A DNA stretch of 64,000 bases from Shinella zoogloeoides (GTDB lineage: Bacteria > Pseudomonadota > Alphaproteobacteria > Rhizobiales > Rhizobiaceae), in the NCBI RefSeq assembly GCF_003574625.1, contig NZ_QNUJ01000006.1:344551-408550 (forward strand), given 5' to 3'. Made by a program: the position numbers and the translations under genes. The notes beneath the pieces are model-generated. The model did no database searches and was not told the DNA's origin. It saw nothing but the letters and a program-made list of their open reading frames with translations. This document shows, in pieces, positions 43,761-53,520 of the stretch; position 1 is the first letter of the stretch; the number at the start of each line of letters is the position of its first letter.

Positions 43761-44522
43761 CTAGACGACGGTCTCGCCGCCGTCCACCACGAGGATCTGG
43801 CCGGTCATGTAGCTTGACCGGTCGGAGACGAGGAAGAGGATCGGTTCGGCGATCTCCTCGACATTCGCCCAGCGGCCCATGGGCACCTTTTCCCGGATAT
43901 AGTCCTCGATGGCGCCGCGCCCGCCCATCTGGTCGATGAAGGGGGCGTTGAAGGGCGTGTCGACCCAGCCGGGGCAGAGCGCGTTGACGCGGATGCCGTG
44001 GCGGGCATAGTCGCCGGCCATCTGCTTCGTCATGGCGATGACTGCATGCTTGGTCGTCGTATAGGCGATCATCTCGCGGTCGTAGAGCACGCCTGACGAG
44101 GAGGAGGTGTTGAGGATGACGCCTTTTCCCTGCGCCTTCATGGCCGGCATGACGAGGCGGGCCGCCATGAGATGGGCGCGCACATTGAGGTTCCAGGAAA
44201 GATCCAGCCCGTCGAGCGCAACGCTTTCGAGATCGCCGGCAACCTGCGCGCCCGCATGGTTGTGCAGGATGTCGATGCGGCCGTGGCGCGAGAGCACGCC
44301 GGCAATCGCCATCTTCAGTTCCACGTCGTCGGTGACGTCGAGGATGACGGCCTCGGCCGTGCCGCCCTCGCTGCGGATGAGATCGACCGTCTCGCCGGCC
44401 CGCGTCTCGTCGCGGTCGGCGACGCAGACGGTCGCGCCCTCGCGCGCCATGATGCGCGCGCCGGCCCGGCCGATGCCGGAGCCGGCCCCGGTGACGATGG
44501 CGACACGGTTCTTCAGGATCAT
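43761..44522 (-). CDS. Short-chain dehydrogenase/reductase in a polyamine-type operon
   Basis: 253 residues, classical SDR: TGAGSGIGRAGARIM, the variant HNHAGAQ in place of NNAG, NTSSSSGVL and YTTTK catalytic pair, DGGETVV at the C-terminus. Four bases separate it from the second permease gene, so it is the last member of the transporter operon and may oxidise or reduce the imported compound. The HNHAG change is conservative. Substrate unknown. Confidence 0.9.
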   Translation of the reverse strand: MILKNRVAIVTGAGSGIGRAGARIMAREGATVCVADRDETRAGETVDLIRSEGGTAEAVILDVTDDVELKMAIAGVLSRHGRIDILHNHAGAQVAGDLESVALDGLDLSWNLNVRAHLMAARLVMPAMKAQGKGVILNTSSSSGVLYDREMIAYTTTKHAVIAMTKQMAGDYARHGIRVNALCPGWVDTPFNAPFIDQMGGRGAIEDYIREKVPMGRWANVEEIAEPILFLVSDRSSYMTGQILVVDGGETVV

Positions 44523-44525
44523 CTG

Positions 44526-45350
44526 TTATTCTCCGGCAGGCGATTTCGTTTTCTTTTCCCGCATGAGGAGGCGGGCGACGAGAATGAGGAAGAGCGAGGC
44601 GACCAGCACCATCGTCGCGATGGCGTTGACCTCCGGCGTCACGCCGCGGCGGATCGAGGCGAAGACGTAGATCGGCAGCGTCGTCTTGGAGCCCGCGACG
44701 AAGAAGGCCACGATGAAATCGTCGAAGGAGAAGGTGAAGGCGAGCAGGAAGCCGGCCAGCACCGAAGGCAGGATCTGCGGCAGGACGATATCGCGGAAAG
44801 TGGTGAAGGGCGTGGCGTAGAGATCGGCCGAGGCCTCGACGATATCGCGCCCGAGCGTGGCGATGCGCGCCTTCACGATCATCGTCACGAGCGCCATGGT
44901 GAAGAGGCCGTGCGCGGCGATGATCGAGCCGTAGCCGAGGCCGAGCTGCGGCGGCTTCTCGCCCGGCCAGAGCGAGGCGATGGCCGGATTGACGACGCCG
45001 AAGACCGCGACGAGCGCGACCAGCGTCGCGATGCCGATGACGACGCCCGGCACGACGATGGCGGCGGCCAGCAGGCCGTCGAAGAGGGCGCGGGTGCGCG
45101 CGCCGAGGCGTTCCAGGCCAAGGGCGGCCATGGTGCCGAAGACGGCGGCGAGCGTGGCGCTGGTAAAGGCGATGATCAGGCTGTTCTGCAACGCGGCGAC
45201 AAGGAACGGATTGGCGAGCGCCTTGCCGTACCATTGCGTCGAGAAGCCGGTGAACTCGCTGGCATTGCGCCCCGCATTGAAGGAGAACAGCACGACCAGC
45301 GCGATGGGCGCGTAGAGGAACAGGTAGACGGAGGTTATCAGCGCGCGCAT
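44526..45350 (-). CDS. ABC permease, PotC-like
   Basis: 274 residues with about six spans (MRALITSVYLFLYAPIALVV first) and EAA loop EASADLYATPFTTFRDIVLP. The frame continues far upstream but the start at 45350 coincides with the upstream permease stop (overlap ATGA type). Channel half of a spermidine/putrescine-family importer with the neighbouring genes. Confidence 0.92.
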   Translation of the reverse strand: MRALITSVYLFLYAPIALVVLFSFNAGRNASEFTGFSTQWYGKALANPFLVAALQNSLIIAFTSATLAAVFGTMAALGLERLGARTRALFDGLLAAAIVVPGVVIGIATLVALVAVFGVVNPAIASLWPGEKPPQLGLGYGSIIAAHGLFTMALVTMIVKARIATLGRDIVEASADLYATPFTTFRDIVLPQILPSVLAGFLLAFTFSFDDFIVAFFVAGSKTTLPIYVFASIRRGVTPEVNAIATMVLVASLFLILVARLLMREKKTKSPAGE

Positions 45351-46216
45351 CAGACGAGGTCCACCTGTCTCGTGCCGGAGATTTTCCAGGCGATGCGCAT
45401 GGCGACCATCAGCACCACGACCACGATGGCGACCAGCGTGACGGCGATGGCCGAGCCGAAGGGCCAGTTGCGCGATTGCAGGAAGAGGTCGACCAGCGCA
45501 TTGCCGATGAAGAAGACCTTGCCGCCGCCGAGAAGCTGCGGAATGAGATATTCGCCGAGCAGCAGGATCGTCACGAGCGCGACGCCCGTCATGACGCCCG
45601 GCAGCGAGAGCGGCAGGGTGACGGAGAAGAAGGTCGAGACGGGCTTCGCGCCGAGATCGGCCGAAGCCTCCAGCAGCCGGCGGTCGAGCTTTTCGAGGCT
45701 GACATAGATCGGCATGATCATCAGCGGCAGGTAGCCGTAGACGATGCCGAGCAGCACGGCGCCGGGCGTGTTGAGCAGGCGCACGTTCTCGATGCCGATC
45801 ATGTCGAGGAGGTTCGGGATGCCACGCGAGCCGAGGATGTACATCCAGGCATAGGTGCGCACCAGAAGGCTCGTCCAGAACGGTACGACGACCAGCGAGA
45901 CCAGCAGCAGCCGGTGGCGCGGGCTTGCCTTGACGGCGAGGTAATAGGCCGTCGGATAGGCGACGAGCAGGCAGAGGAAGGCGCCGACCGGCGCCAGCAT
46001 CAGCGTGTTCCAGTAGGCGGCGGAACGGGCCGGCAGGTTGGCATATTGCGCAAAGGTGAAGGCCGCCTGGTAACCGCCCGCCGGTCCGCGCTCGCCGACG
46101 GAGAAGACCACCATGGCGATGAAGGGCAGTACCAGGAAGACGAACAGCCAGAGGGAGGCCGGCGCCAGCAGCGCCGTCGTCACCAGCCGTCTTTTCGCCG
46201 TCGTCGTCAGGGGCAT
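45350..46216 (-). CDS. ABC permease, PotB-like
   Basis: 288 residues, about six spans, with EAA loop EASADLGAKPVSTFFSVTLP. The first span is LLAPASLWLFVFLVLPFIAM. It follows the substrate-binding protein gene after a 281-base gap filled with repeats. Together with the PotC-like gene it forms the membrane channel. Confidence 0.92.
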   Translation of the reverse strand: MPLTTTAKRRLVTTALLAPASLWLFVFLVLPFIAMVVFSVGERGPAGGYQAAFTFAQYANLPARSAAYWNTLMLAPVGAFLCLLVAYPTAYYLAVKASPRHRLLLVSLVVVPFWTSLLVRTYAWMYILGSRGIPNLLDMIGIENVRLLNTPGAVLLGIVYGYLPLMIMPIYVSLEKLDRRLLEASADLGAKPVSTFFSVTLPLSLPGVMTGVALVTILLLGEYLIPQLLGGGKVFFIGNALVDLFLQSRNWPFGSAIAVTLVAIVVVVLMVAMRIAWKISGTRQVDLV

Positions 46217-46248
46217 TGCGTCGATCCTGTTGCGAATTGCGAGGGTCG

Positions 46249-46480
46249 CCCCTCATCTGGCCTGCCGGCCACCTTCTCCCCGCAAGCGGGGAGAAGGAAA
46301 AACATTGCGGCATACTCCCTCTGATCTCCCCCCTTGTGGGGGAGATGTCGGCGAACCGACAGAGGGGGGTAGCAACGGCGCAGCCAGGACGACGATCCGG
46401 CGGGGGCAGGTGGGTGCCACACCCCCCTCTGCCCTGCCGGGCATCTCCCCCACAAGGGGGGGGAGATCGGCAGGTCGGAA
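46249..46480. repeat. Mosaic of repeat families 1 and 2, copy D
   Basis: A RIME-like half element (CCCCTCATCTGGCCTGCCGG to GCAAGCGGGGAGAAGG, 46249-46298) is followed by two opposed family 2 hairpin units (46313-46371, ending GACAGAGGGGGGTAG, and 46421-46470, starting ACCCCCCTCTGCCCTGCCGG). It fills most of the gap between substrate-binding protein and permease genes. Confidence 0.8.
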
Positions 46481-46497
46481 CGGCTTCCCGTGCTTTG

Positions 46498-47664
46498 TTA
46501 CGCTGACTTGAACCGCGCCATCAGTTCCGCGCGCGCCGGGTCGGTGAGCGTCACGGCAGCGCCGAATTCCAGCGGGGTCAGCGCTGCCTCGTCGGGATAG
46601 ACGATCTTGTTGCCGGTGATCTCGGCCGGCAGCAGGGCAATGACGCGGCTGTCGGTGGTAGGCGCGCCGTTGGCGATGTGCTCCTTCACCGCATGCTGCG
46701 GGTCCATCAGGTAGTTGAGCAGCGCGTAACCCGCCGGCTTGTTGGCGGCGGCCTTCGGCACGGCGTAGAAGTCGGACCAGATCTCGCCGCCGTCGGAGCC
46801 GAGCGTGAAGTGGATTTCCGGGATGTCGCGGTTGAGCTGCGCGCCGTCGTTGGTCCAGCACATGGTCATCCAGGCGTCGGTGGCGCGCATGGAGGGCTGG
46901 TAGTCGCTGTTGATGGCGTAGAGGTGCGGCTTGACCTTGATCAGCAGCTCCTCGGCCTTGGCAAGCTCCTCGGGCTTGACCGAGTTGAAGGAGAAGCCGA
47001 GCGAGACGAGGGCATTGCCGATGGTGGTGAGCTGGTAGTCGTGCACCATGGCGCGGCCGTCCGCCTCGGTCATGGCGATCTCGAAGAATTCCTTCCAGCT
47101 CGTGACCTTGGACTTCACCTTGTCGGAATTGACGGCAATGCCGGTCGTGCCCCAGTTCTTCGGCAGCGCATAGACCTTGCCGTCGACCGTGCCCTCATTG
47201 GTGAAACGTACATTCTGGGTCTTCTGGTCGAAGTTCGGCACCTTGGAAAGATCGAGCGGATCGATCAGGCCGAGGCCGGCATAGGTGGAGATCGTGTAGT
47301 TCGTGGGAACGAAGAGGTCCCAGCCGGTGCCGCCGGCCTGGAGCTTGGCCAGCATCTCCTCGTTCGAGCCGAAGACGTTGACCTCGACGGCGACGCCCGT
47401 CTCGGCGGTGAAGGCCTCGAAGGTCGCGGGGTCGTGATAGTTCGGCCAAGTGGCGATGGACATGGCCGAGCCGAGATCTTCCTGCTGCGCATAGGCGGCC
47501 GAATTGAAGAGGCCGGGCTGGCGGGCGAGCACGGCGGCGGCAAGGCCGAGGCCGGTGACGCCGAGGAAGTGGCGGCGCGTGACGGAGCCGCGCTTCAGGC
47601 GCATGAATTCTTCCGTCAGCTCATGGGCGCTGATCGGGGCATTGTCTCTGAACCATTTCGACAT
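46498..47664 (-). CDS. Polyamine-type ABC substrate-binding protein, PotD-like
   Basis: 388 residues with a twin-arginine signal (SVTRRHFLGVTGLGLAAAVL) after a 27-residue lead, then the PotD fold: MSIATWPNYHDPATFEAFTA, WDLFVPTNYTISTYAGLGL, LPKNWGTTGIAVN. Tat export of a periplasmic binding protein is less common than Sec but typical in rhizobia. ATG at 47664 is taken rather than the GTG one codon earlier. Binds a polyamine or related cation; ligand not determinable. Confidence 0.92.
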   Translation of the reverse strand: MSKWFRDNAPISAHELTEEFMRLKRGSVTRRHFLGVTGLGLAAAVLARQPGLFNSAAYAQQEDLGSAMSIATWPNYHDPATFEAFTAETGVAVEVNVFGSNEEMLAKLQAGGTGWDLFVPTNYTISTYAGLGLIDPLDLSKVPNFDQKTQNVRFTNEGTVDGKVYALPKNWGTTGIAVNSDKVKSKVTSWKEFFEIAMTEADGRAMVHDYQLTTIGNALVSLGFSFNSVKPEELAKAEELLIKVKPHLYAINSDYQPSMRATDAWMTMCWTNDGAQLNRDIPEIHFTLGSDGGEIWSDFYAVPKAAANKPAGYALLNYLMDPQHAVKEHIANGAPTTDSRVIALLPAEITGNKIVYPDEAALTPLEFGAAVTLTDPARAELMARFKSA

Positions 47665-47699
47665 CACACTGTTCCCTTGTGTTTGGGGCCTGTTTCCCC

Positions 47700-48779
47700 T
47701 CAGGCCGGAAAGATATGCGCTGTGCCGGGATCGAAGCTGATTGCGACCCGTTCGCCCGGCGCGACGAGGTCGTTTTCCGACTGGTTATGGCGTTCGGCGG
47801 TGACGAGGAGGTCGCCCAGCCCGTCGATGGCGATGGAATATTCGGCGGCCGAGCCGAGGAAGATGCGGTGGGTGACGGTGCCCTCCAGCGTCGTCGCGCC
47901 CTCCGCGCCGCGCGCAAGGCGGATCGCCTCCGGGCGGAGCGCCACGGTGACGGCGCCCGGCGCAAGATCGCCGCGCGGGGCGGGCAGGGCCGTGCCGTTG
48001 CCGAGGCGGATGGTGCCGCCGGTCTCCAGCGTGCCGTCGAAACGGTTGGTCTTGCCGACGAAATCGGCGACGAAGAGATCGGCCGGGCGGTCGTAGACCT
48101 CCTGGGGCGTCGCGAGCTGGCGGATGCGGCCGGCGCTCATGACGCAGACGAGGTCGCTCATCGACAGCGCCTCCTCCTGGTCATGGGTGACGAGAACGAA
48201 GGTGATGCCGAGGTCGCGCTGGAGCGTCTGCAGCTCGATCTGCATGGCGGTGCGCAGCTTCTTGTCGAGGGCCGCGAGCGGCTCGTCGAGGAGGAGCACG
48301 GAGGGCTTGTTGACGAGGGCGCGGGCGAGCGCCACGCGCTGCTGCTGGCCGCCGGACATTTCATGGATGCGGCGCCTGGCGAAGCCGGAAAGCCGTACCA
48401 TTTCCAGCGCCTCGCCGACGCGGCGCGATATCTCCCCGGCCGGCAGCCGCGGGCGGAGCTGCTTCAGGCCGTAGGCGACGTTCTTCTCCACGTCGAAATG
48501 CGGGAAGAGCGCATATTGCTGGAAGACCATGTTGACCGGGCGGCGATAGGCCGGCACGCCGTTGGCGACATTGCCGGCGATCAGGACCTCGCCCTCGCTC
48601 GGCTGCTCGAAGCCGCCGATCATGCGAAGGCAGGTCGTCTTGCCGCAGCCGGACGGGCCGAGCAGCGCGACGAAGGCGCCCTTCGGCACGGAAAGGTTTA
48701 TGTCGGAGACCGCGGTCACCGCGCCATAGCGCTTGGTCACCGACCGGAACTCGATGTCGTTCGTGGAGGCGGATGTCAC
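47700..48779 (-). CDS. ABC transporter ATPase, PotA-like, GTG start
   Basis: 359 residues, complete ABC ATPase: Walker A GPSGCGKTT, Q-loop NMVFQQYALFP, signature [15 protein letters not shown], Walker [13 protein letters not shown], switch His in LVTHDQEEA, then a TOBE domain. The start is GTG at 48779 with GGGAACAGAC before it. First gene of the second importer operon, divergent from a LuxR-type regulator. Confidence 0.93.
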   Translation of the reverse strand: MTSASTNDIEFRSVTKRYGAVTAVSDINLSVPKGAFVALLGPSGCGKTTCLRMIGGFEQPSEGEVLIAGNVANGVPAYRRPVNMVFQQYALFPHFDVEKNVAYGLKQLRPRLPAGEISRRVGEALEMVRLSGFARRRIHEMSGGQQQRVALARALVNKPSVLLLDEPLAALDKKLRTAMQIELQTLQRDLGITFVLVTHDQEEALSMSDLVCVMSAGRIRQLATPQEVYDRPADLFVADFVGKTNRFDGTLETGGTIRLGNGTALPAPRGDLAPGAVTVALRPEAIRLARGAEGATTLEGTVTHRIFLGSAAEYSIAIDGLGDLLVTAERHNQSENDLVAPGERVAISFDPGTAHIFPA

Positions 48780-48865
48780 GTCTGTTCCCTGCGGTTGTTG
48801 CGTTGAAGCGATCTTGCGCCGCTTTAGCCACCGTCGGGAAGGATGCTAGTCAGCCGCCGGTGGAC

Positions 48866-48924
48866 GGTATATACCCCGAGAGAGGTATTTTATCCGTAAA
48901 CCGGCTATGGAAGGAGTATATCCC
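48866..48924. promoter_or_regulatory. GTATAT-containing sites in the potA/luxR divergent promoter
   Basis: A perfect palindrome GGTATATACC (48866-48875) and a related GGAGTATATCCC (48913-48924) lie 50-110 bases before the LuxR start and 87-145 bases before the ATPase start. GTATAT repeated at 47-base distance in a shared promoter suggests a two-site operator. Confidence 0.45.
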
Positions 48925-48974
48925 GGCGCGGCGAAAAACGTGCGCCGCAAGGGGATCGGGGGAGCATCAGCGTC

Positions 48975-49772
48975 ATGCGGGTCGATTTCACGGCACTCTT
49001 CCGCACGCTCGCCGACTGGACGGATGCGGCGGAACGCTCCGACGGGCAGGCGGGCGAAGCCCTGCTGGCGATGACGCGGGCGCTCGTGCGCTTCGACGAC
49101 ATGGTCATCTTCGCCTATCGCGACAAGGCCCGGCCGATCGACCTCTTCAGCACCTTCGATGCGGACGATTACCATGTCTTCGTGACGCTTTATCAGGTGG
49201 GGCCGTACCTGCTCGATCCGTTCTACCACACGGCACGGGCGGGCCGGGCCGGCGTCTTCCGCATGCGGGAGCTCGCGCCGGACCGCTTCTTCTCCAGCGA
49301 ATACTACCGTACCTACTACTCGCAGACGCGGCTTGCCGAGGAACTGGGCTTCTTCGTGCCGGTAGGCGACGGCGTCACGGTGGTCGTCTCGCTGATGCGG
49401 CGCGAGAAGACGGGGGTATTCCCCGCCGCCGAATTTGCGCTTCTGGCGGATGCCGAACCCCTCGTCGCCGCCTTCGTGCGCCAGGCCTGGAGCGGCCTTG
49501 CGGAACGCTTCGCGCTTGCGGGGCAAGGGCGCGGGCGGCGCAGCGAGCCGGTGAGCGCGGCGGACAAGGTCTGGCGCAAGCTCAACCTCACCGACCGCGA
49601 GGCCTCGATCATCGAGCTCGTGCTGCAAGGGCATTCATCGGAATCGATCGGGCTCAAGCTCGATATCTCGACGGGGACGGTGAAGGTTCACCGGCGGAAC
49701 GTCTACCGCAAGCTGGGGATCTCGTCGCAGATCCAGTTGCTGTCGATCTATCTGAAGAATTTGCAGGCTTAG
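48975..49772 (+). CDS. LuxR-type regulator with unknown N-terminal domain
   Basis: 265 residues. The C-terminal GerE HTH (LTDREASIIELVLQGHSSES, then TGTVKVHRRNVYRKLGISSQ, about residues 200-260) is clear. The N-terminal 190 residues form no recognised receiver or autoinducer domain by eye; they are rich in aromatic residues (FFSSEYYRTYYSQ, FYHTARAG). Divergent from a PotA-type operon, so it probably regulates it. LuxR-type proteins of this build often sit next to polyamine or amino-acid transport operons in alphaproteobacteria. Confidence 0.88.
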   Translation: MRVDFTALFRTLADWTDAAERSDGQAGEALLAMTRALVRFDDMVIFAYRDKARPIDLFSTFDADDYHVFVTLYQVGPYLLDPFYHTARAGRAGVFRMRELAPDRFFSSEYYRTYYSQTRLAEELGFFVPVGDGVTVVVSLMRREKTGVFPAAEFALLADAEPLVAAFVRQAWSGLAERFALAGQGRGRRSEPVSAADKVWRKLNLTDREASIIELVLQGHSSESIGLKLDISTGTVKVHRRNVYRKLGISSQIQLLSIYLKNLQA

Positions 49773-49792
49773 ACGCAGGAGAGGGGACGGAA

Positions 49793-49830
49793 AAGCCCGG
49801 CATCGCTGCCGGGCTTCCAGAGTCTTTTCA
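49793..49830. terminator. Bidirectional terminator between luxR and ribH
   Basis: AAGCCCGGCA (49793-49802) and TGCCGGGCTT (49807-49816) form a ten-base stem with a TCGC loop. T-richness on either side (CTTTT in both directions) allows use by both convergent genes. Confidence 0.75.
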
Positions 49831-49882
49831 GCGGTTTATCGATTCGCCTTCACGAGCCGATTCCGGTTCTTGAGAAACCGAT

Positions 49883-50599
<717 letters not shown>

Positions 50600-50665
50600 T
50601 TAAACGGCAATCGCCCGCAGATCAAATCCGCGGGCGACGCAAAAAACACGATTCACGACAGATTT

Positions 50666-50691
50666 TTCCACGCCTTCGGTAAGGCGTGGAA
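50666..50691. other. Perfect 11-base hairpin after the third ABC operon
   Basis: TTCCACGCCTT (50666-50676) pairs with AAGGCGTGGAA (50681-50691), loop CGGT. It lies just downstream of the ATPase stop but is not followed by T's in that direction, so it is either a weak terminator or a mRNA 3' end stabiliser. Confidence 0.5.
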
Positions 50692-50698
50692 TGGACGT

Positions 50699-51760
50699 TC
50701 AGTCGTGGATGACCAACAGGTCGCCGGCGGTGAAGCGCAGCGTCACCGTTTCGCCGACAGCCGGCGGCACGAGGCCGGGGCTGTTGAACATGTCGAAGGA
50801 GATGACGCTGCCGCCGACCTTCATGCGGGTGCGGATGACCGAGCCGAGGAAGTTGGAGGAGACGACCTCGCCGGAAAGCGCGGTATCGCCCTTGGCGTCG
50901 GGGGCGATGGAGCCGGCCTCGGGGCGCAGCGCCAGCGATACCGTGTCGCCGGCCTTGGCGTTGCCGAGGGGCTCGCGGAGCGTCACGCCCTGGTCGCCGA
51001 TGGTGACGCGGTTCGCGGCCGCGTCCACCACCTTCGCCTCGATGAGGTTGAGCGTGCCGACGAAGCCGGCGACGAAGCGGGTGGAGGGGTGGTTGTAGAT
51101 TTCGGCGGGGGTGCCGATCTGGTCGGCCTTGCCGGCATTCATGACGACGATGCGGTCGGAGATCGACAGCGCCTCTTCCTGGTCATGCGTGACGAAGACC
51201 GTGGTGATGCCGAGCTGCTGCTGGATCATGCGGATTTCCTCGCGCAGCGACACGCGGATCTTGGCGTCGAGGGCCGAGAGCGGCTCGTCGAGGAGGAGGA
51301 CCTGGGGCTTCGGGGCAAGCGCGCGGGCGAGCGCCACGCGCTGCTGCTGGCCGCCGGACATCTGGTAGGGGTAGCGGTCGGCGAGATGGTCGAGCTTGAT
51401 GAGGCCGAGCATCTCCTTGACGCGGGCGTCGATCTCGGCCTTCGGCCGGCCGGCGACCTTGAGGCCGAAGGCGACGTTTTCCGCGACGTTCATGTTCGGG
51501 AAGAGCGCATAGGCCTGGAAGACCATGCCGATGTTGCGCTGGTTCGGGCGAAGGTTCGCCTGGCTCTTGCCGTTGATCGTTATCGTGCCGCCCGAGGGCG
51601 TCTCGAAGCCGGCGATCATGCGCAGGATGGTGGTCTTGCCGCAGCCGGACGGGCCGAGGAAGGAGATGAACTCGCCCTTCTCGATGGCCATGTTGAAGTC
51701 CTTGACGACCTGCACCGGGCCGAAGGACTTCTGGATGCTGGAGAGTGTGAGGAAACTCAT
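50699..51760 (-). CDS. ABC transporter ATPase (third importer)
   Basis: 353 residues with Walker A GPSGCGKTT, Q-loop GMVFQAYALFP, signature [15 protein letters not shown], Walker [13 protein letters not shown] and switch His in FVTHDQEEA, then a TOBE domain. It is the last gene of a four-gene importer. Sequence type is close to PotA/FbpC/PhnT ATPases, which serve polyamines, iron or 2-aminoethylphosphonate, so the substrate class stays open. Confidence 0.93.
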   Translation of the reverse strand: MSFLTLSSIQKSFGPVQVVKDFNMAIEKGEFISFLGPSGCGKTTILRMIAGFETPSGGTITINGKSQANLRPNQRNIGMVFQAYALFPNMNVAENVAFGLKVAGRPKAEIDARVKEMLGLIKLDHLADRYPYQMSGGQQQRVALARALAPKPQVLLLDEPLSALDAKIRVSLREEIRMIQQQLGITTVFVTHDQEEALSISDRIVVMNAGKADQIGTPAEIYNHPSTRFVAGFVGTLNLIEAKVVDAAANRVTIGDQGVTLREPLGNAKAGDTVSLALRPEAGSIAPDAKGDTALSGEVVSSNFLGSVIRTRMKVGGSVISFDMFNSPGLVPPAVGETVTLRFTAGDLLVIHD

Positions 51761-51769
51761 GGGAAATCC

Positions 51770-52552
51770 TTAGACGGGGCTTTGCGCGCCCTTCTGGAAG
51801 CGCGAGACGAGCTGGATCAGGCCGAGGCAGCCCCAGGTGATGGCGAAGGCGATCACGGCGAGCGCGGCCGGCTCATAGGCCCGGTTGGCGCCGAGAAGCT
51901 GCATGTAGGGGCCGAAGGCCGGGCGGTTGAGGAGGGCGGCCATGGTGAACTCGCCGATGACGATGGCGAAGGTCAGGAAGGCGCCCGACAGGACCGCGAC
52001 GAGCACGTTCGGCAGGATGATGCGGGTGAGGATCGTCGTCCAGCCGGCGCCCAGACTCTGGGCGGCCTCCGTCAGCGTGGTGATGTCGATGGAGCGCAGG
52101 CCCGTATCCACCGCGCGGTACATGTAGGGCAGCGACAGCGTGGCATAGCCGAACATCAGGAGGATGTTGGTGCCGGTGATCGAGCCGGTCAGCGGCAGCC
52201 AGCTCGAGGTGTTGTAGAGCCGGATATAGCCGAAGACGATGACGATGGCCGGGATGACCAGCGGCAGCAGCGTGACGAATTCGACATAGGGCCGGAGGCC
52301 CGGCAGCTTGAGGCGCACCCAGTAGGCCGTCGGCACGACGAGGAGCACGCCGAAGGCGATGGTGAACAGCGCCATCACGACGGAATAGGTGAAGGTCTCC
52401 TGGAAGCGCGGATCGCCGAGCACGACCGCATAGGCATCGAAGGAATAGACCCCGCGGCGCATCTTCAGCGAGAAGTTCGTCATGCCGAGGAGCGGCAGGA
52501 TGAAGTAGAGCAGCCCGACGATGAGGGCGCCCCAGGCCCAGAACTTCTTCAT
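51770..52552 (-). CDS. ABC permease, second of the third importer
   Basis: 260 residues, about six spans beginning MKKFWAWGALIVGLLYFILP, EAA loop EAAQSLGAGWTTILTRIILP. The frame continues far upstream, but the ATG at 52552 overlaps the upstream permease stop by four bases and starts a proper first span. Channel subunit with the next gene. Confidence 0.92.
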   Translation of the reverse strand: MKKFWAWGALIVGLLYFILPLLGMTNFSLKMRRGVYSFDAYAVVLGDPRFQETFTYSVVMALFTIAFGVLLVVPTAYWVRLKLPGLRPYVEFVTLLPLVIPAIVIVFGYIRLYNTSSWLPLTGSITGTNILLMFGYATLSLPYMYRAVDTGLRSIDITTLTEAAQSLGAGWTTILTRIILPNVLVAVLSGAFLTFAIVIGEFTMAALLNRPAFGPYMQLLGANRAYEPAALAVIAFAITWGCLGLIQLVSRFQKGAQSPV

Positions 52553-53439
52553 TTCAGCCACCTTTCGCTGCGCGCGCGCAGCCAGATGTAGATCGTGTTG
52601 GCGATGCCGGTGACGACGATCATGCCGAAGGCCAGCGCATAGCCGAGATGGGGATTGCCGAGCACGTCGCCGCGGATCTGCGCGAAGAGCAGGATCGGCA
52701 CGATGGAGAGCGAGGAGCCGGTGAGCGCGATGGCGGTCGCGACGGCGCCGAAGGCATTGGCGAAGAGCAGCGCGAGCGTGCCGAGGAAGGAGGGCAGCAG
52801 GATCGGGAAGGCCACCATGCGCCAGTATTGCGCGTTGGTCGCGCCGAGGATCTGCGCCGCCTCGCGCCATTCGCGCTTGAGGCCGTCGAGCGCGGGCGTG
52901 ATGATGAGGATCATCAGCGGGATCTGGAAGAACAGGTAGGTGACCGTCAGTCCCCAGAAGGAAAGGATGTTGAAGCCGAGCGCGCGCAGGTCGATGCCAA
53001 GCTGGGTCTTCAGGAACACCGTGACGAGGCCGACCGGGCCGAGGGTCGCCAGGAACGCGAAGGCGAGCGGTACGCCCGCGAAGTTGGAGGCGACGCCCGA
53101 GAAGGTCAGCAGCGGGCCGCGGATCCATTTCGGCAGGCCGCCGAGCACCACGGCGGCGGCGACCGAAAAGCCGATCAGGCAGCCGAGCAGGGCGGAGGCG
53201 ATGGAGATCTTGATGGAGATCCAGTAGGCCGACATGATCGACGTCGTGAACAGCCCGCGGATATTGTCCAGCGTGAAGCCGCCGTCCGGCGTCTGGAAAG
53301 CGCCGATCACGATGCGCATCGTGGGCATGATCAGGAACAGCAGGACGAAGATCGCGAAGGGCGCCGCGCCGAGCCAGTGCAGCGGAAGGCGCAACGGCGC
53401 CTTCGTCGACTGTTTCGCGGCAGAGCTGTCTGAAGACAT
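52549..53439 (-). CDS. ABC permease, first of the third importer
   Basis: 296 residues with about six spans; first span LHWLGAAPFAIFVLLFLIMP after a 30-residue polar lead, EAA loop EAAQILGATNAQYWRMVAFP. Start ATG at 53439 with GAGG upstream. Overlaps the next permease by four bases. Confidence 0.92.
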   Translation of the reverse strand: MSSDSSAAKQSTKAPLRLPLHWLGAAPFAIFVLLFLIMPTMRIVIGAFQTPDGGFTLDNIRGLFTTSIMSAYWISIKISIASALLGCLIGFSVAAAVVLGGLPKWIRGPLLTFSGVASNFAGVPLAFAFLATLGPVGLVTVFLKTQLGIDLRALGFNILSFWGLTVTYLFFQIPLMILIITPALDGLKREWREAAQILGATNAQYWRMVAFPILLPSFLGTLALLFANAFGAVATAIALTGSSLSIVPILLFAQIRGDVLGNPHLGYALAFGMIVVTGIANTIYIWLRARSERWLK

Positions 53440-53480
53440 TGGGTTAGCCTCGTGGGGTTGCCGTCTTGGCATACCGCGGT

Positions 53481-53510
53481 CGCCGCCCCGGCCGGAAGAC
53501 CGGGGCGGCG
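53481..53510 (-). other. Intercistronic hairpin after a substrate-binding protein gene
   Basis: CGCCGCCCCGG and CCGGGGCGGCG (53481-53491, 53500-53510) form an 11-base perfect stem in the 81-base gap between binding-protein and permease genes. No T-run follows, so it likely shields the binding-protein mRNA from 3' decay. Confidence 0.6.
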
Positions 53511-53520
53511 GGGATGTGGT

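Noticed and set aside
44526..46313. 595-codon frame joining the PotC-like gene to upstream sequence
   Set aside because: The first half is an off-frame reading of the PotB-like gene and repeat; the true start is 45350.
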